The translations under genes were made by a program, and so were the position numbers. Under the pieces are notes generated by a model that worked only from the letters and a program-made list of their open reading frames with translations, made no database searches and had not been told where the DNA came from. From Calothrix sp. NIES-4101 (GTDB lineage Bacteria > Cyanobacteriota > Cyanobacteriia > Cyanobacteriales > Nostocaceae): a stretch of 64,000 nucleotides of DNA. Positions 46,092 to 55,636 of the stretch are shown piece by piece. The stretch is from NCBI GenBank assembly GCA_004296455.1, contig AP018280.1:1736001-1800000 (forward strand), in the 5' to 3' direction. The stretch's first letter is position 1; each line of letters starts with the position of its first letter.

Positions 46092-49000
46092 ATGTGGCGA
46101 AAAGGAAAAAAATATAACTCCGTAATTGGTTTGACTTTGTTGCTGGCACTTGCCTCTACCCCAATAGCAGCAAGCATTTTCGTGTCTCAACTGGCAGTCG
46201 CGCAAACCAATGCCCAAGAACCATCTTTTCCTCTCCCAAAAAGCATTCCTGAGGGAACAACGGTGAAGATTGATGGTTCTGGGAGTACGGCTCGAATTAA
46301 CGATAGTCTCAAACAGAGCTTTGAACAACAATATACAGGCACAAAAGTTGAATTAGCAGCAAATGGTACTGATGCAGCACTAAAATCACTATTAGATGGG
46401 AAAATTGATTTAGCTGTGATCGCTCGCGATTTGACACCAGCAGAGCAAGCTCAAGGTTTGGAACAAAAACGCCTGTATCGTGAAAAAATTGCGATCGTTG
46501 TTAGTGAAGATAACCCCTATACAGGAAATCTGACAAACCAGCAGTTTGCAAGAATTTTTCGCGGAGAAATTACTGATTGGTCAGAACTCGGTGGCAAAAA
46601 AGGTAAAATTAGGTTTATCGATCGCCCAACTTCCAGCGATACCCGTGAAGCTTTTCGTAACTATCCAGCATTTAAAACGACAAAATTTTCTACAGGTTCC
46701 ACAGCCACCACACTCAGTCAAGATGACAGTGCAGAGTTAGTTAAACAATTGGGAAAAGATGGCATCGGTTATGGACTGGCGAATCAAATCTCTAAAGTCC
46801 CTGGTGTGCGAGCCTTAAAATTACATCAAGCCTTACCCGACAATCCCAAATATCCATTCTCCCAACCTGTAGTTTACGTCTATAAGAAAAATCCTAGTCC
46901 TAGCGTTGCTGGATTTCTTGGTTTTGCTAGCGGCACTCCCGGAACTAAAGCTGTAGAAATGGCAAGAAGTGCCGAAGCTAATGCAGTTGTCCAAAATCTC
47001 GTGGCAACAACCACAGCAGCCAATACCACTGGAGCCGAAGCCGCTACCAATACCTCTGCGGTAACTAGAACATCAAATCAGATAAATGCAGGTGATAACA
47101 AACAAACCTTTGTACAATCTGGAGGAAGCGCTGCATCTAGTGAAACTGGAACTTCTACTTTCCCTTGGTGGTGGTTATTACCCATCTCCGCACTTGGTGC
47201 TGCTGGCTTATGGCTATTATTGGGGGGAAAACGCCAAAAAAATCAGGAATTAGTGGCATCAGAAACACCAGCAACTTCTGGAATTAGCGCCGCAAATACT
47301 CCAGATGCAAACCCATTGTTAGTAAACGAGCCGAATCTCATCGACAACACCAGTAAAGGCACAACAAACTTGCTAGATAGCACAAATTCAGGTATTTCTC
47401 ATCCCGCAGCTATCCCTTTAGCTGGTGCCGCCGCCGGAATTGGTTTATGGTCACGATTGGCATATGGTGACATGGATGATGTACCAAATGCAAGCATCCC
47501 CGCAGAAACAGCCATGAATAATTTTGAAGAACCTGCGGCTGTTGTCATCCCTCCAGAGAGAGACATTCATGCAGAACCTGAGATTAATTTACCTAATATT
47601 GAGCAGTCTGGCTTAACTGCGCCAATTCAGACAGCAGAAATTCCTGACGTTCCAGAAGTTACACAACTGCAAATCAAAGAACCATCAGTAGAAAACGATT
47701 TACCGGAAATTCCGGCGGTACAGTTAACTGATGTGTCGCTTCCGAACCAACAAGTCGAAATTCCTCCAGTGGAAATTCTCCAAACCAAAACACCAACTGG
47801 AAACAATTTGCCCAATAATATTAGTGGGGTAACTTTAGCAGGTGGCGCGGCGGCTGGTGCTGGGTTGTGGTCGATCTTAACTAATAGTGGAAATAGCGAA
47901 CCGAATGACACAAATATTGATGTTGGCAAACAGAACTTAAATCTATCTCCAGAAACACCCGAAGCCCCACAAATTCCCTCAGTACAAATCAATAATTTTA
48001 GTCATCTATTACCAGATGTATGGGATGACACACCTGAAGAAATAATAGAAAGCGATCGCACTTGGTTTGGAAACAGCGAAAATATTGATTCGTCTAGTTC
48101 TGTAGATTTTGTCAATCATGAGAATGAACGGGAAAATACTGAACAATTAGCAAAAAATATTGCTAGTAATGAATTAAACGTAACTACTGCATCTCTGGAA
48201 ACACCCGAAATAAACCTCCCCGCAGCAGAAATTAATCCAGAACCTCCAATAGTAGAAATTATAGAAGTAGAGGAACAGACACCAGAAGATACAACAATTG
48301 CAACGTCGGCAACAATACCGACAGCCGTTGATGCAGTTGCAGATGCCGCAGAATCTAACGAAGACATTATTCAGGCATCATTCTTAGAATCATCGAATGC
48401 AGAGATTCCCATAACAGAGGCTCCGACAACAGAAATTCCCACACCAGAAATTCCTGCAACAACAGGACTCGATATTAATCCAGGTGTTATGGGTGGTGCA
48501 GCACTGGCAGGAGCAGGAGCCGCGATTTGGGCAAACAGTACAAATTATGGCGAAAACCCAGAGCTAGAATATCCAGAAGCAAATCTTGTCCCTACAATTG
48601 ACACTGCCAGCGAAACTCCTTCAATCACAGAAAACTCTGGCGAAGTAGCTACCCCAGCAATAAGTAGTGACAGCACAATTACCCTCACAGCGCGCACACC
48701 AAAATGGGCATATGTAAATTGGGATGTTGCAGATACAGACAAACAAAGCAAACGCCAACAAGGGGGTACATCTTTAGCATTGCGATTGTATGATACTACC
48801 GATATTGATTTAAGTTATCAATCCCCGCAACTCATACAGCAATATGAATGTGAAGAAACAATTACAGATCGTTTTGTTGCTATTCCCATTAGCGATCGCG
48901 ATTATATGACAGAAATTGGTTATTTAACCAACGATAATACCTGGTTACCAATTGTGCGATCGCATATTGTGCGAATTTTTAACCGTCCCCAACAGGAATT

Positions 49001-49235
49001 TTGGTTTGAAGCTGATGCAGAGTTAATTATTCATGGTGCAACTGAACCCGGTTCTACCGTTTCTATTGGTGGAAAGAATCTTAAACTCAAAGAAGACGGA
49101 ACATTCCATCTGCGAATCCCATTTACCGATGACTTAATTGATTATGTCATGACCGCAGTTGCTCATAACGGCGATAATGCCAAAACAATTCATATGCACT
49201 TCTCTCAAGATGGGACAAATAAAGCAGATAAATGA
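46092..49235 (+). CDS. Substrate-binding (PstS-like) plus C-terminal DUF4912 protein (1047 aa)
   Basis: After a signal peptide (core LLLALASTPIAASIFVSQLA) comes a periplasmic binding protein domain like PstS (about 45-300; KIDGSGSTARINDSLKQSFE, TDWSELGGKKGKIRFI). A membrane helix follows at about 357-378 (FPWWWLLPISALGAAGLWLL), then an acidic, Pro/Glu/Thr-rich region of about 480 residues. In that region a Gly/Ala motif recurs three times, near residues 441, 579 and 800 (AGAAAGIGLWS, AGGAAAGAGLWS, AGAGAAIWA). The last 185 residues are DUF4912 (TPKWAYVNWDVADTD, then FWFEADAELIIHGATEPGST). Similar DUF4912 proteins occur in cyanobacteria; function is unknown. It is followed by a terminator at 49355. 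Confidence 0.88.
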   Translation: MWRKGKKYNSVIGLTLLLALASTPIAASIFVSQLAVAQTNAQEPSFPLPKSIPEGTTVKIDGSGSTARINDSLKQSFEQQYTGTKVELAANGTDAALKSLLDGKIDLAVIARDLTPAEQAQGLEQKRLYREKIAIVVSEDNPYTGNLTNQQFARIFRGEITDWSELGGKKGKIRFIDRPTSSDTREAFRNYPAFKTTKFSTGSTATTLSQDDSAELVKQLGKDGIGYGLANQISKVPGVRALKLHQALPDNPKYPFSQPVVYVYKKNPSPSVAGFLGFASGTPGTKAVEMARSAEANAVVQNLVATTTAANTTGAEAATNTSAVTRTSNQINAGDNKQTFVQSGGSAASSETGTSTFPWWWLLPISALGAAGLWLLLGGKRQKNQELVASETPATSGISAANTPDANPLLVNEPNLIDNTSKGTTNLLDSTNSGISHPAAIPLAGAAAGIGLWSRLAYGDMDDVPNASIPAETAMNNFEEPAAVVIPPERDIHAEPEINLPNIEQSGLTAPIQTAEIPDVPEVTQLQIKEPSVENDLPEIPAVQLTDVSLPNQQVEIPPVEILQTKTPTGNNLPNNISGVTLAGGAAAGAGLWSILTNSGNSEPNDTNIDVGKQNLNLSPETPEAPQIPSVQINNFSHLLPDVWDDTPEEIIESDRTWFGNSENIDSSSSVDFVNHENERENTEQLAKNIASNELNVTTASLETPEINLPAAEINPEPPIVEIIEVEEQTPEDTTIATSATIPTAVDAVADAAESNEDIIQASFLESSNAEIPITEAPTTEIPTPEIPATTGLDINPGVMGGAALAGAGAAIWANSTNYGENPELEYPEANLVPTIDTASETPSITENSGEVATPAISSDSTITLTARTPKWAYVNWDVADTDKQSKRQQGGTSLALRLYDTTDIDLSYQSPQLIQQYECEETITDRFVAIPISDRDYMTEIGYLTNDNTWLPIVRSHIVRIFNRPQQEFWFEADAELIIHGATEPGSTVSIGGKNLKLKEDGTFHLRIPFTDDLIDYVMTAVAHNGDNAKTIHMHFSQDGTNKADK

Positions 49236-49545
49236 GATTATTTCTGGCAAATTACTCATGATTAAAACTTCTCTGCGTCTTTATTTCTTGTAATCATGTA
49301 GATAAGTCTGAGATGAAAAGATTGGATTAAATTATTTCTCATAATTGCATATGTCCTCATCAATATAATTGGTGAGGTTTTTTCTAATATCAAGTCTGGC
49401 TAATGAGTTATCATTAACTTTTCTCGGCTCTGGCTATATTGTAATTATTCAGGTGCACCTGATATGACGTGATCATATTTCACAAAAATCTCCAAAATTA
49501 TCTAAAATCCTTGTTGCAAATCTCCCTATCTCCTCGGCACAGCGA
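49236..49545. other. Region between the DUF4912 gene and the convergent histidine kinase gene
   Basis: This is 310 bases. The terminator at 49355-49383 is the only recognised element. Confidence 0.45.
49355..49383 (+). terminator. Rho-independent terminator
   Basis: CCTCATCAAT (49355-49364), loop ATA, ATTGGTGAGG (49368-49377) with one GT wobble, followed by TTTTTT. Confidence 0.82.
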
Positions 49546-50898
49546 CTAAACTAAAGGTAATAAAATCTCGAACTCAGTACCTTTTCCCAGTTGCGATCGC
49601 AAATTTAATTGACCACCATGTCTGGCTGTAATAATTCTATATGTAGACTCTAAACTTGTTTCTTTCTCTGTTCTTTTTTGAGTAGCAAATGATTTCATAA
49701 TTTTCTGCTTCTGTTCTTGAGAAATGCCTGAACCATTATCTTTAATTTTAATTGAAACCCAACGCGAATCAACCATATCAGGAGATACTTGTGTAATCAC
49801 CTCAGTTGTAATTTCAATCTGGGGCTTTTTCTCATCAGCGACATCATCCATCCGATAATGCTGTCTAATTGCATCATCAATTAATGCATCAATAGCACGA
49901 CTTAAAATATTCATCAAAGCTTGATTAATTTGTCCTATAAAGCAATAGACTGGAGGTAAATATCCGTAGTCTTTTTTAATAATTATTTCACCTTTAATTC
50001 GACTATTAATTAGCAACACAATACTGTCAATACAGGCATGTAAATCAACTGGTTTGGGGTGAATAGTGTCAATATGACAAAAATTTTGTAAACTTATAAC
50101 TAGTTTTTTTAATCGTTCTGCACCAGTACGAATACTTGCTAGTGACTTGTTTAAATCTTGATCTAAAAAATCAAATTCAATATCTGCTTTTAAAGCATTA
50201 ATATTTTCCGAAGTATCGGGAAACTCTTGCGTATAAGCTGTGACTAATCTCATCAAATCTTGACTGTAGTTAGACAGATGAGTTAAATTACCCCAAATAA
50301 AATTGACAGGATCAAGAATTTCGTGAGCAACTCCATCAACTAATCGTCCCAAACTTGCCATTTTTTCATTTTGCATCATTTGTGCTTGGCTACGTTCGTA
50401 ACGTACCTGCGTCTCAATTCCGCGAATTTGCCACGATGCAATAGTTAACTCATTCACCTCTAGCAATCTGTATGTATCAGTTGAAGTCTTGACAATAATT
50501 GGTTCAGCAATAAATTCGGGGGAACGTCTCAGCGACATTTGCATCGCTGCTAAAATTGATGTTGTTGCAGGTAATAATAATACTTGAGTCCGAGCATAGC
50601 TATAGATAGTTCTTAAAGATTGCCCAAAAAATAACTCTCTCCCAAATGGTCGGATTAAAAACTCTAATAAGTGCCTTCTGGAAAGCATTCCGATATATTT
50701 ACCTTCTTCCAGCAAGATTACTCCAGGTAAAAGTGGATGCTGCTCAAAGACTTTTGCCACTTCTACACCAGTGCAACTTATTTCCACTTCAAAAGTGTAT
50801 AGCGGCAATTCCTGAAGCGTAGACTCTACACAAAGGTCGCATTTATTACCTTCGGATAAAAGTGGTTTTGATATTTTTGATATAAAATTTTGTTGCAC
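49546..50898 (-). CDS. Histidine kinase with CBS-like sensor and degenerate ATP lid (450 aa)
   Basis: Residues about 30-165 resemble a CBS-pair module (LPGVILLEEGKYIGMLSRRH, then SPEFIAEPIIV). A kinase core follows: H-box LVDGVAHEILDPVNF, N-box ALMNILSRAIDALID (an N-box Asn is replaced by Arg), and intact G1 KDNGSGIS. The G2 region, GTGLGL in active kinases, reads EKETSLEST, so the lid glycines are lost. The kinase sequence is a divergent relative of the kinases at 3-1736 and 2732-8533. Loss of the lid suggests weak or no ATP turnover, possibly a regulatory pseudokinase. The start is GTG 50898. Confidence 0.88.
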   Translation of the reverse strand: MQQNFISKISKPLLSEGNKCDLCVESTLQELPLYTFEVEISCTGVEVAKVFEQHPLLPGVILLEEGKYIGMLSRRHLLEFLIRPFGRELFFGQSLRTIYSYARTQVLLLPATTSILAAMQMSLRRSPEFIAEPIIVKTSTDTYRLLEVNELTIASWQIRGIETQVRYERSQAQMMQNEKMASLGRLVDGVAHEILDPVNFIWGNLTHLSNYSQDLMRLVTAYTQEFPDTSENINALKADIEFDFLDQDLNKSLASIRTGAERLKKLVISLQNFCHIDTIHPKPVDLHACIDSIVLLINSRIKGEIIIKKDYGYLPPVYCFIGQINQALMNILSRAIDALIDDAIRQHYRMDDVADEKKPQIEITTEVITQVSPDMVDSRWVSIKIKDNGSGISQEQKQKIMKSFATQKRTEKETSLESTYRIITARHGGQLNLRSQLGKGTEFEILLPLV

Positions 50899-51630
50899 TG
50901 GAAACCCTGAGTTTTTTTAATTGCAGACTACTAGGTAAAATTTGCTAACCGTAAAGTTAACACTTCCAGCCTATTTCAGTTTTTCAGGAATCGGTATGTG
51001 GAAAATCGGGATTTTCGGGATTAGAGAGTACCAAAAGACTTTCCCTTTCTCCTTAGCTTCCTTTATGAATTTGCCATTTTTGCTAACATTGATAACCGTA
51101 GGAATGCAGACAGAAATTGACAAATAATGAAAACTTGGTAAACCCTTGATGAAATTGCGTAGAATTAGGCTCCGCAATCAACTGAATTACTGAAACTATG
51201 AGTATTGTTAATTAAGGATTGGCTGATTAATGCGATTGAAGGTTGTAGATGTTTGAGGGCAGGAATGGCAATAATTCATGATTGCATACCTGCCAGGTAA
51301 ATACGTAGGGCATAATCCACCCCTAACTCAAAGGCTTGAGATTGAAGGGTTGAGATTGACTCGGAGATTTTTATTCTGCTAAATTGCTTTAGCCTACGAG
51401 GAAAGTAGTCCAAATCTACGTAATTACGTTTGGTAATGGGAGGATTTGACCTCCACACAAAACAGTCGATGTCGCTAGTGAGGGAGAGTTAACTGTAAAT
51501 TCCCAAATTTTGTTAATTTTGTTAATCTTAATATTCGGAATTGAGAATTCGACAAATCTTCTACTTGCTTTTGATCCCCATTCCGATAGAATGACTTGGC
51601 ATAACCTTAAAACTTAACATCACTTTTTCA
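50899..51630. other. 732-base region without a convincing gene
   Basis: Frames of 60-68 codons on both strands lack features and overlap each other. A GGCAGG...CCTGCC inverted repeat (about 51260-51297) is present, with a 25-base spacer. The permease promoter probably lies in the last 100 bases, which are AT-rich. Confidence 0.4.
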
Positions 51631-52698
51631 ATGGCAACGCCCATGAGTCAACTGAATAATGGTTTTACCATATTTCTCAGTCTGTTAGTCGAGGCGATAC
51701 CGTTTTTGCTGCTAGGGGTTTTATTCTCCAGTGTGCTGCTGTTTATGGTTGATGAACGGAAACTGGTACAAAGAATGCCAAAAAACCCGTTATTGGGGGC
51801 ATTTGTCGGCAGTTTAGTAGGCTTTCTATTTCCCGTATGTGAATGTGGGAATGTTCCAGTAGCAAGACGTTTGCTGATGCAAGGAGTACCAACACCAGTC
51901 GCCATTGGTTTTTTGTTGGCTGCACCGACGATTAATCCCATCGTGATTTGGTCAACTTGGACAGCTTTTCGCGACCAACCAGAAATCGTAGTTTTACGTG
52001 TAGTATTTTCGCTCATTATTGCCACAATAGTTGGCTTTATATTTAGTTTTCAAAAAGATTTAACACCGGTCGTTCAACCTGCGATCGCCCGATACCTCAA
52101 ATTTAACCCACCGACACCACCGGAATCAAAACGTCGTAGTGGGATGGGTGGAAAAACTCAAATCCAAACCAACGGTTCAACTTTGTTGCAGTCTGGTAGT
52201 TATTGGCTAGGTGGTAAACCTGGCAGCCAAATTACCCGTATAGAGACGATGAATCCGACAGCGACGCTACCAATGGCGGATAAACCAATGTCGGAGAAAT
52301 TCCGCTTAATCATAGATAACATCATTCAAGAATTACGCGAATTAGGCGCAGTTATGGTGTTAGGTAGTGCAATTGCAGCTGCCATACAAGTGCTCGCACC
52401 CCGTGATTTAATTTTAAGTCTGGGTGCTGGTTCGGTTAGCTCAATTTTGGCAATGTTGATGCTGGCGGTAGTTGTATCTATTTGTTCGACTGTTGATTCC
52501 TTTTTTGCCTTGTCTTTTGCTTCAGCTTTTACCAGTGGCTCGTTACTAGCATTTTTAGTATTTGGACCAATGGTTGACATTAAAGGTATTGGTTTGATGC
52601 TATCGATTTTCAAACCGCGAGCATTATTTTATTTGTTTATGCTGGCAGGACAATTAACATTTTTGTTGACTCTATTTCTGAATTTGTACGTCTTGTAA
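51631..52698 (+). CDS. DUF318-family permease (YcgR/YraQ/ArsP-like), 355 aa
   Basis: Two clusters of membrane helices (about 10-150 and 235-350) are joined by a polar loop. The first cluster includes FPVCECGNVPVARRLLMQGV and FLLAAPTINPIVIWSTW, the signature of DUF318 permeases. The second contains a mirror-type motif SICSTVDSFFALSFA. The Cys residues in the C-x-C-G motif may bind metal or metalloid. Related families export methylarsenite or act in other metal transport, but the substrate is unknown here. It is followed 29 bases later by its usual partner, a TIGR03943/DUF1980 protein, so the two probably form one complex. Confidence 0.9.
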   Translation: MATPMSQLNNGFTIFLSLLVEAIPFLLLGVLFSSVLLFMVDERKLVQRMPKNPLLGAFVGSLVGFLFPVCECGNVPVARRLLMQGVPTPVAIGFLLAAPTINPIVIWSTWTAFRDQPEIVVLRVVFSLIIATIVGFIFSFQKDLTPVVQPAIARYLKFNPPTPPESKRRSGMGGKTQIQTNGSTLLQSGSYWLGGKPGSQITRIETMNPTATLPMADKPMSEKFRLIIDNIIQELRELGAVMVLGSAIAAAIQVLAPRDLILSLGAGSVSSILAMLMLAVVVSICSTVDSFFALSFASAFTSGSLLAFLVFGPMVDIKGIGLMLSIFKPRALFYLFMLAGQLTFLLTLFLNLYVL

Positions 52699-52727
52699 AC
52701 TTAAATAATTCCTAATTTCTTCCACCA

Positions 52728-53504
52728 ATGACTCCCACGCCAGCTAAAAAAAATTATAAAAATCCCAAAATTTTGCATTGGCTTGATGTCCTCGCAATTG
52801 CAGCTTGGGGCTTTTTACTGTTGAAGTATTGGGTAACTGGCAAATTAAATTTATTGATTCACCCCGATTATTTTTGGTTGGTGATTCTTGCCAGTATTGG
52901 GTTGTTATTAGTTGCAGGATTTAAAACGAAAGAATTATCAAAACGGCAAAGGATAATTGAGGATACTCCATCCGTTCAACACATAACGATTTTCCCCCCC
53001 GGATGGAGTAGTTCCTTACTCATATTTACAGCATTACTGGGTTTTTTAATTACACCCAAAGTCTTTGCCAGCCAAAGCGCCATGAATCTCAGTGTAACTG
53101 AATTATTGGGGCCAACGCGATCGCAACCTCAATCTTTTCGGGCTTCGGTTCGTCCCGAAGATAGAACCCTTGTAGACTGGGTACGTACTATCAATGTCTA
53201 TCCCGAACCCGACAAACATGCTGGGCAAAAAGTGAAAGTTCAGGGTTTTGTTTTGTACCCCAAAGAGATGGGGGAAAAATATTTCATGTTATCAAGATTT
53301 GTGATTACTTGTTGTGCAGCAGATGCATACCCAATCGGCTTACCAGTCAAACTCAAAGAAAATCGCGATAAGTATCAACCCGACAAATGGTTTGAGGTAG
53401 AAGGCAAAATGATTACCGATACCATTGCTGGAAAACGCCACCTCAGCATCGAAGCAAGTTCGATTAAAGAAATTCCCCAGCCCAAAAATCCCTATAGTTC
53501 TTAA
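52728..53504 (+). CDS. TIGR03943/DUF1980 family membrane protein (YcgQ-like), 258 aa
   Basis: There are membrane helices near residues 15-40 (LDVLAIAAWGFLLLKYWV), 45-63 and about 92-110. The C-terminal half is soluble: VDWVRTINVYPEPDKHAGQK, VKVQGFVLYPKE, then SRFVITCCAADAYPIGLPVK. This matches the partner protein of DUF318 permeases in Bacillus (YcgQ with YcgR). The CCAAD motif is conserved in the family and may bind a metal. Its job is unknown but surely linked to the permease upstream. Confidence 0.9.
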   Translation: MTPTPAKKNYKNPKILHWLDVLAIAAWGFLLLKYWVTGKLNLLIHPDYFWLVILASIGLLLVAGFKTKELSKRQRIIEDTPSVQHITIFPPGWSSSLLIFTALLGFLITPKVFASQSAMNLSVTELLGPTRSQPQSFRASVRPEDRTLVDWVRTINVYPEPDKHAGQKVKVQGFVLYPKEMGEKYFMLSRFVITCCAADAYPIGLPVKLKENRDKYQPDKWFEVEGKMITDTIAGKRHLSIEASSIKEIPQPKNPYSS

Positions 53505-53605
53505 ATTCATGGGGATGAAAGCACAAGGTGATGTGAGGGGATGATACATGTCTCCCCCCTCTCTCTCCTGCTCTCCCGGTTTTCGATAACGTCCACATTT
53601 AAAAT

Positions 53606-55132
53606 ATGGCTAAGAAAAAAAACCGATTACTACCACTAGACCGAGTTGCGATCGCATTTATTCTCGTACTAACCTTGATCATTGGGATACTTGTTGCTCA
53701 AAGTGATGCTGTTAGGGCTAGTGTCCGCAATTTTAGCTGGCAAAATGAAAAAATAGGGGCTAACGATACATCATTTAGCCTCACTTTCAGCCGTCCAATG
53801 GATATTAAAAGTGTTGAAAGTAACTTAAAAATTGAACCACCATTAGCCGGTAAATTTAGCTGGGCTGGGCGGAGGATGGTTTATACATTGTTAACACCAG
53901 CGCCCTACGGGACAAACTATAAAGTCAAACTCGAAAAAGCACTTGATAAATTTGCTGCCAAACAAGGTAAAAAACAAACAATACAAGCATTCACAGGTAG
54001 CTTTAAAACGCGCGATCGCATTATCGTTTACATTGGCACCAGTGGTGAAGAACTAGGCAGATTAGTCCTCTACAACCTTACCCAAGAACAAAAAACAATT
54101 CTCACTCCTAAAGATTTACTGGTAATGGATTTTAAACCCTATCCAAAAGGGGATAGAATTCTTTTTTCTGCACGTGCAAGCACGACTAAAGACCTACTTG
54201 CTGGCAAAATTTATAGTGTCACCACAGGAGTGCCCACAGAAATAGATCAAGAACCCGAAGCTCCAAGTCGTGTTGATCTAGTGTTAGATAATAAAATTGA
54301 CGGCAAAAATTACCAAAATCTCAAATTTGATCTATCACCCGATGGGCAAACAATTGTTATCCAAAGAGGTGTGAAGGATGAACCTGGTAACTTTGGACTG
54401 TGGTTTATGCCAACCCCCCAGGCGAATGAGAGTACAAAACCACAACTAACTCGTATCGAAAGCCCGCCAGGGGGAGATTTTCTGATTACCCCAGATAGTA
54501 AAGCTGTTGCTGTTGTCCAAGGACAAGGTGCTGCTATTTTACCGTTACAAAAAGATGGCAGCAAACCTTTAGATTTTTTGCCTCAGTTTGGGATGGTACA
54601 AGCTTTTTCCCAGGATGGGACTCAAGCTGCAATGGTCAAATTTAACAGTGATTTCAGTAATCCTACTCAGTCACTATTCTTGGTCACAAATCAAGGTGTG
54701 AATAAAGAACTTCTGAAAATTTCCGGTTCTATTCTTAGTTGTCAATTTGATACAGCCTCCCCTAATCTTTATTGTCTCATTACCCAATTAGTGCCAGGGG
54801 AGCAATTTATCGAACAGCCTTACCTAGTTGCTTTAGACTTGAAATCGGGTCAGCAAAAACCCTTATTAGTTTTACCCGCAGGTCAACGAAACATACAAAT
54901 GAATTTGGCACCTGATGGTTTAGGGATATTATTCGATCAAATCGTCTCCCAAGAATCCAACATCGCTAATCCCAATAACAATGTCCTCAAAACATCCGGC
55001 GGCGAAACAGTCACATCCAGTAGTTTATGGTTAATGCCTCTGTTACCTGTTGATAATGCCTCAGTGACAGCCGAAATTAAACCAGAACAACTGTCTGGAC
55101 TATCTGGATATTATCCACGTTGGTTGCCCTAG
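53606..55132 (+). CDS. Membrane-anchored protein with Ig-like (SbsA type) and beta-propeller-like domains (508 aa)
   Basis: A short basic N-terminus and one membrane helix (about 12-32, AIAFILVLTLIIGILVA) are followed by an Ig-like SbsA domain (about 45-135: SFSLTFSRPMDIKSVESNLK, TPAPYGTNYKVKL). The remainder (about 140-508) repeats WD40/TolB-like blades such as KFDLSPDGQTIVIQRG, FLITPDSKAVAVVQGQG and AFSQDGTQAAMVKFN, which suggests a propeller. It is probably a periplasmic-facing scaffold or sensor. It may be in the same unit as the DUF318 pair, with a 101-base gap. Function is unknown. Confidence 0.85.
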   Translation: MAKKKNRLLPLDRVAIAFILVLTLIIGILVAQSDAVRASVRNFSWQNEKIGANDTSFSLTFSRPMDIKSVESNLKIEPPLAGKFSWAGRRMVYTLLTPAPYGTNYKVKLEKALDKFAAKQGKKQTIQAFTGSFKTRDRIIVYIGTSGEELGRLVLYNLTQEQKTILTPKDLLVMDFKPYPKGDRILFSARASTTKDLLAGKIYSVTTGVPTEIDQEPEAPSRVDLVLDNKIDGKNYQNLKFDLSPDGQTIVIQRGVKDEPGNFGLWFMPTPQANESTKPQLTRIESPPGGDFLITPDSKAVAVVQGQGAAILPLQKDGSKPLDFLPQFGMVQAFSQDGTQAAMVKFNSDFSNPTQSLFLVTNQGVNKELLKISGSILSCQFDTASPNLYCLITQLVPGEQFIEQPYLVALDLKSGQQKPLLVLPAGQRNIQMNLAPDGLGILFDQIVSQESNIANPNNNVLKTSGGETVTSSSLWLMPLLPVDNASVTAEIKPEQLSGLSGYYPRWLP

Positions 55133-55633
55133 GGAAGAGGATACAGAAGCCTAGAGGCGTGGGGACGAGGAGATAGGCAGAAAATATTTTGTCTATTTCT
55201 CATTCTCCTCATCTTGGTATTTTTGACCATACCGAATTCTGAAAAAATAGTGACAAATTTGCAGTTACGATTTATAACTTAGTATCTATTGATTCATTTC
55301 CACTAAGTCAAGCTAGGTAAAATTCTCCATTGGCTTGATTTAAATACTTAAAAATGACAACATTCTATAAGTTGCTTGGTTAGTGGTGACGGTGCAAAAA
55401 AATACCGCTAACAATTTAATCAGACCTGGAGGCACGATTCTTGTGTTCTAGGTAAAATTTTATCAATGTAGTGCAATCGTAATTTTGACGAACTTGGCGA
55501 TCGCAACTACTACTCCCTATGGGAGTATGGTATGGATTTCCTCCTCAGGGATTTCTATTGGTGTTGCCAGTTTGATTAGCAGTGGTGTGAATCTTCCAAC
55601 TTGAAATAACATATTGAAACTTGTGGGTGAAGA
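55133..55633. other. 501-base intergenic region before the coiled-coil protein gene
   Basis: No gene is seen. It contains one HIP1 site and a small palindrome ACTCCC-TAT-GGGAGT (about 55513-55527). A frame on the minus strand (69 codons) has no features. Confidence 0.4.
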
Positions 55634-55636
55634 GTG

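Noticed and set aside
45880-46125. 81-codon frame before the DUF4912 gene
   Set aside because: Overlaps the real start in another frame and lacks features.
50942-51127. 61-codon frame before the DUF318 gene
   Set aside because: No motif; overlapped by an equally long frame on the other strand.
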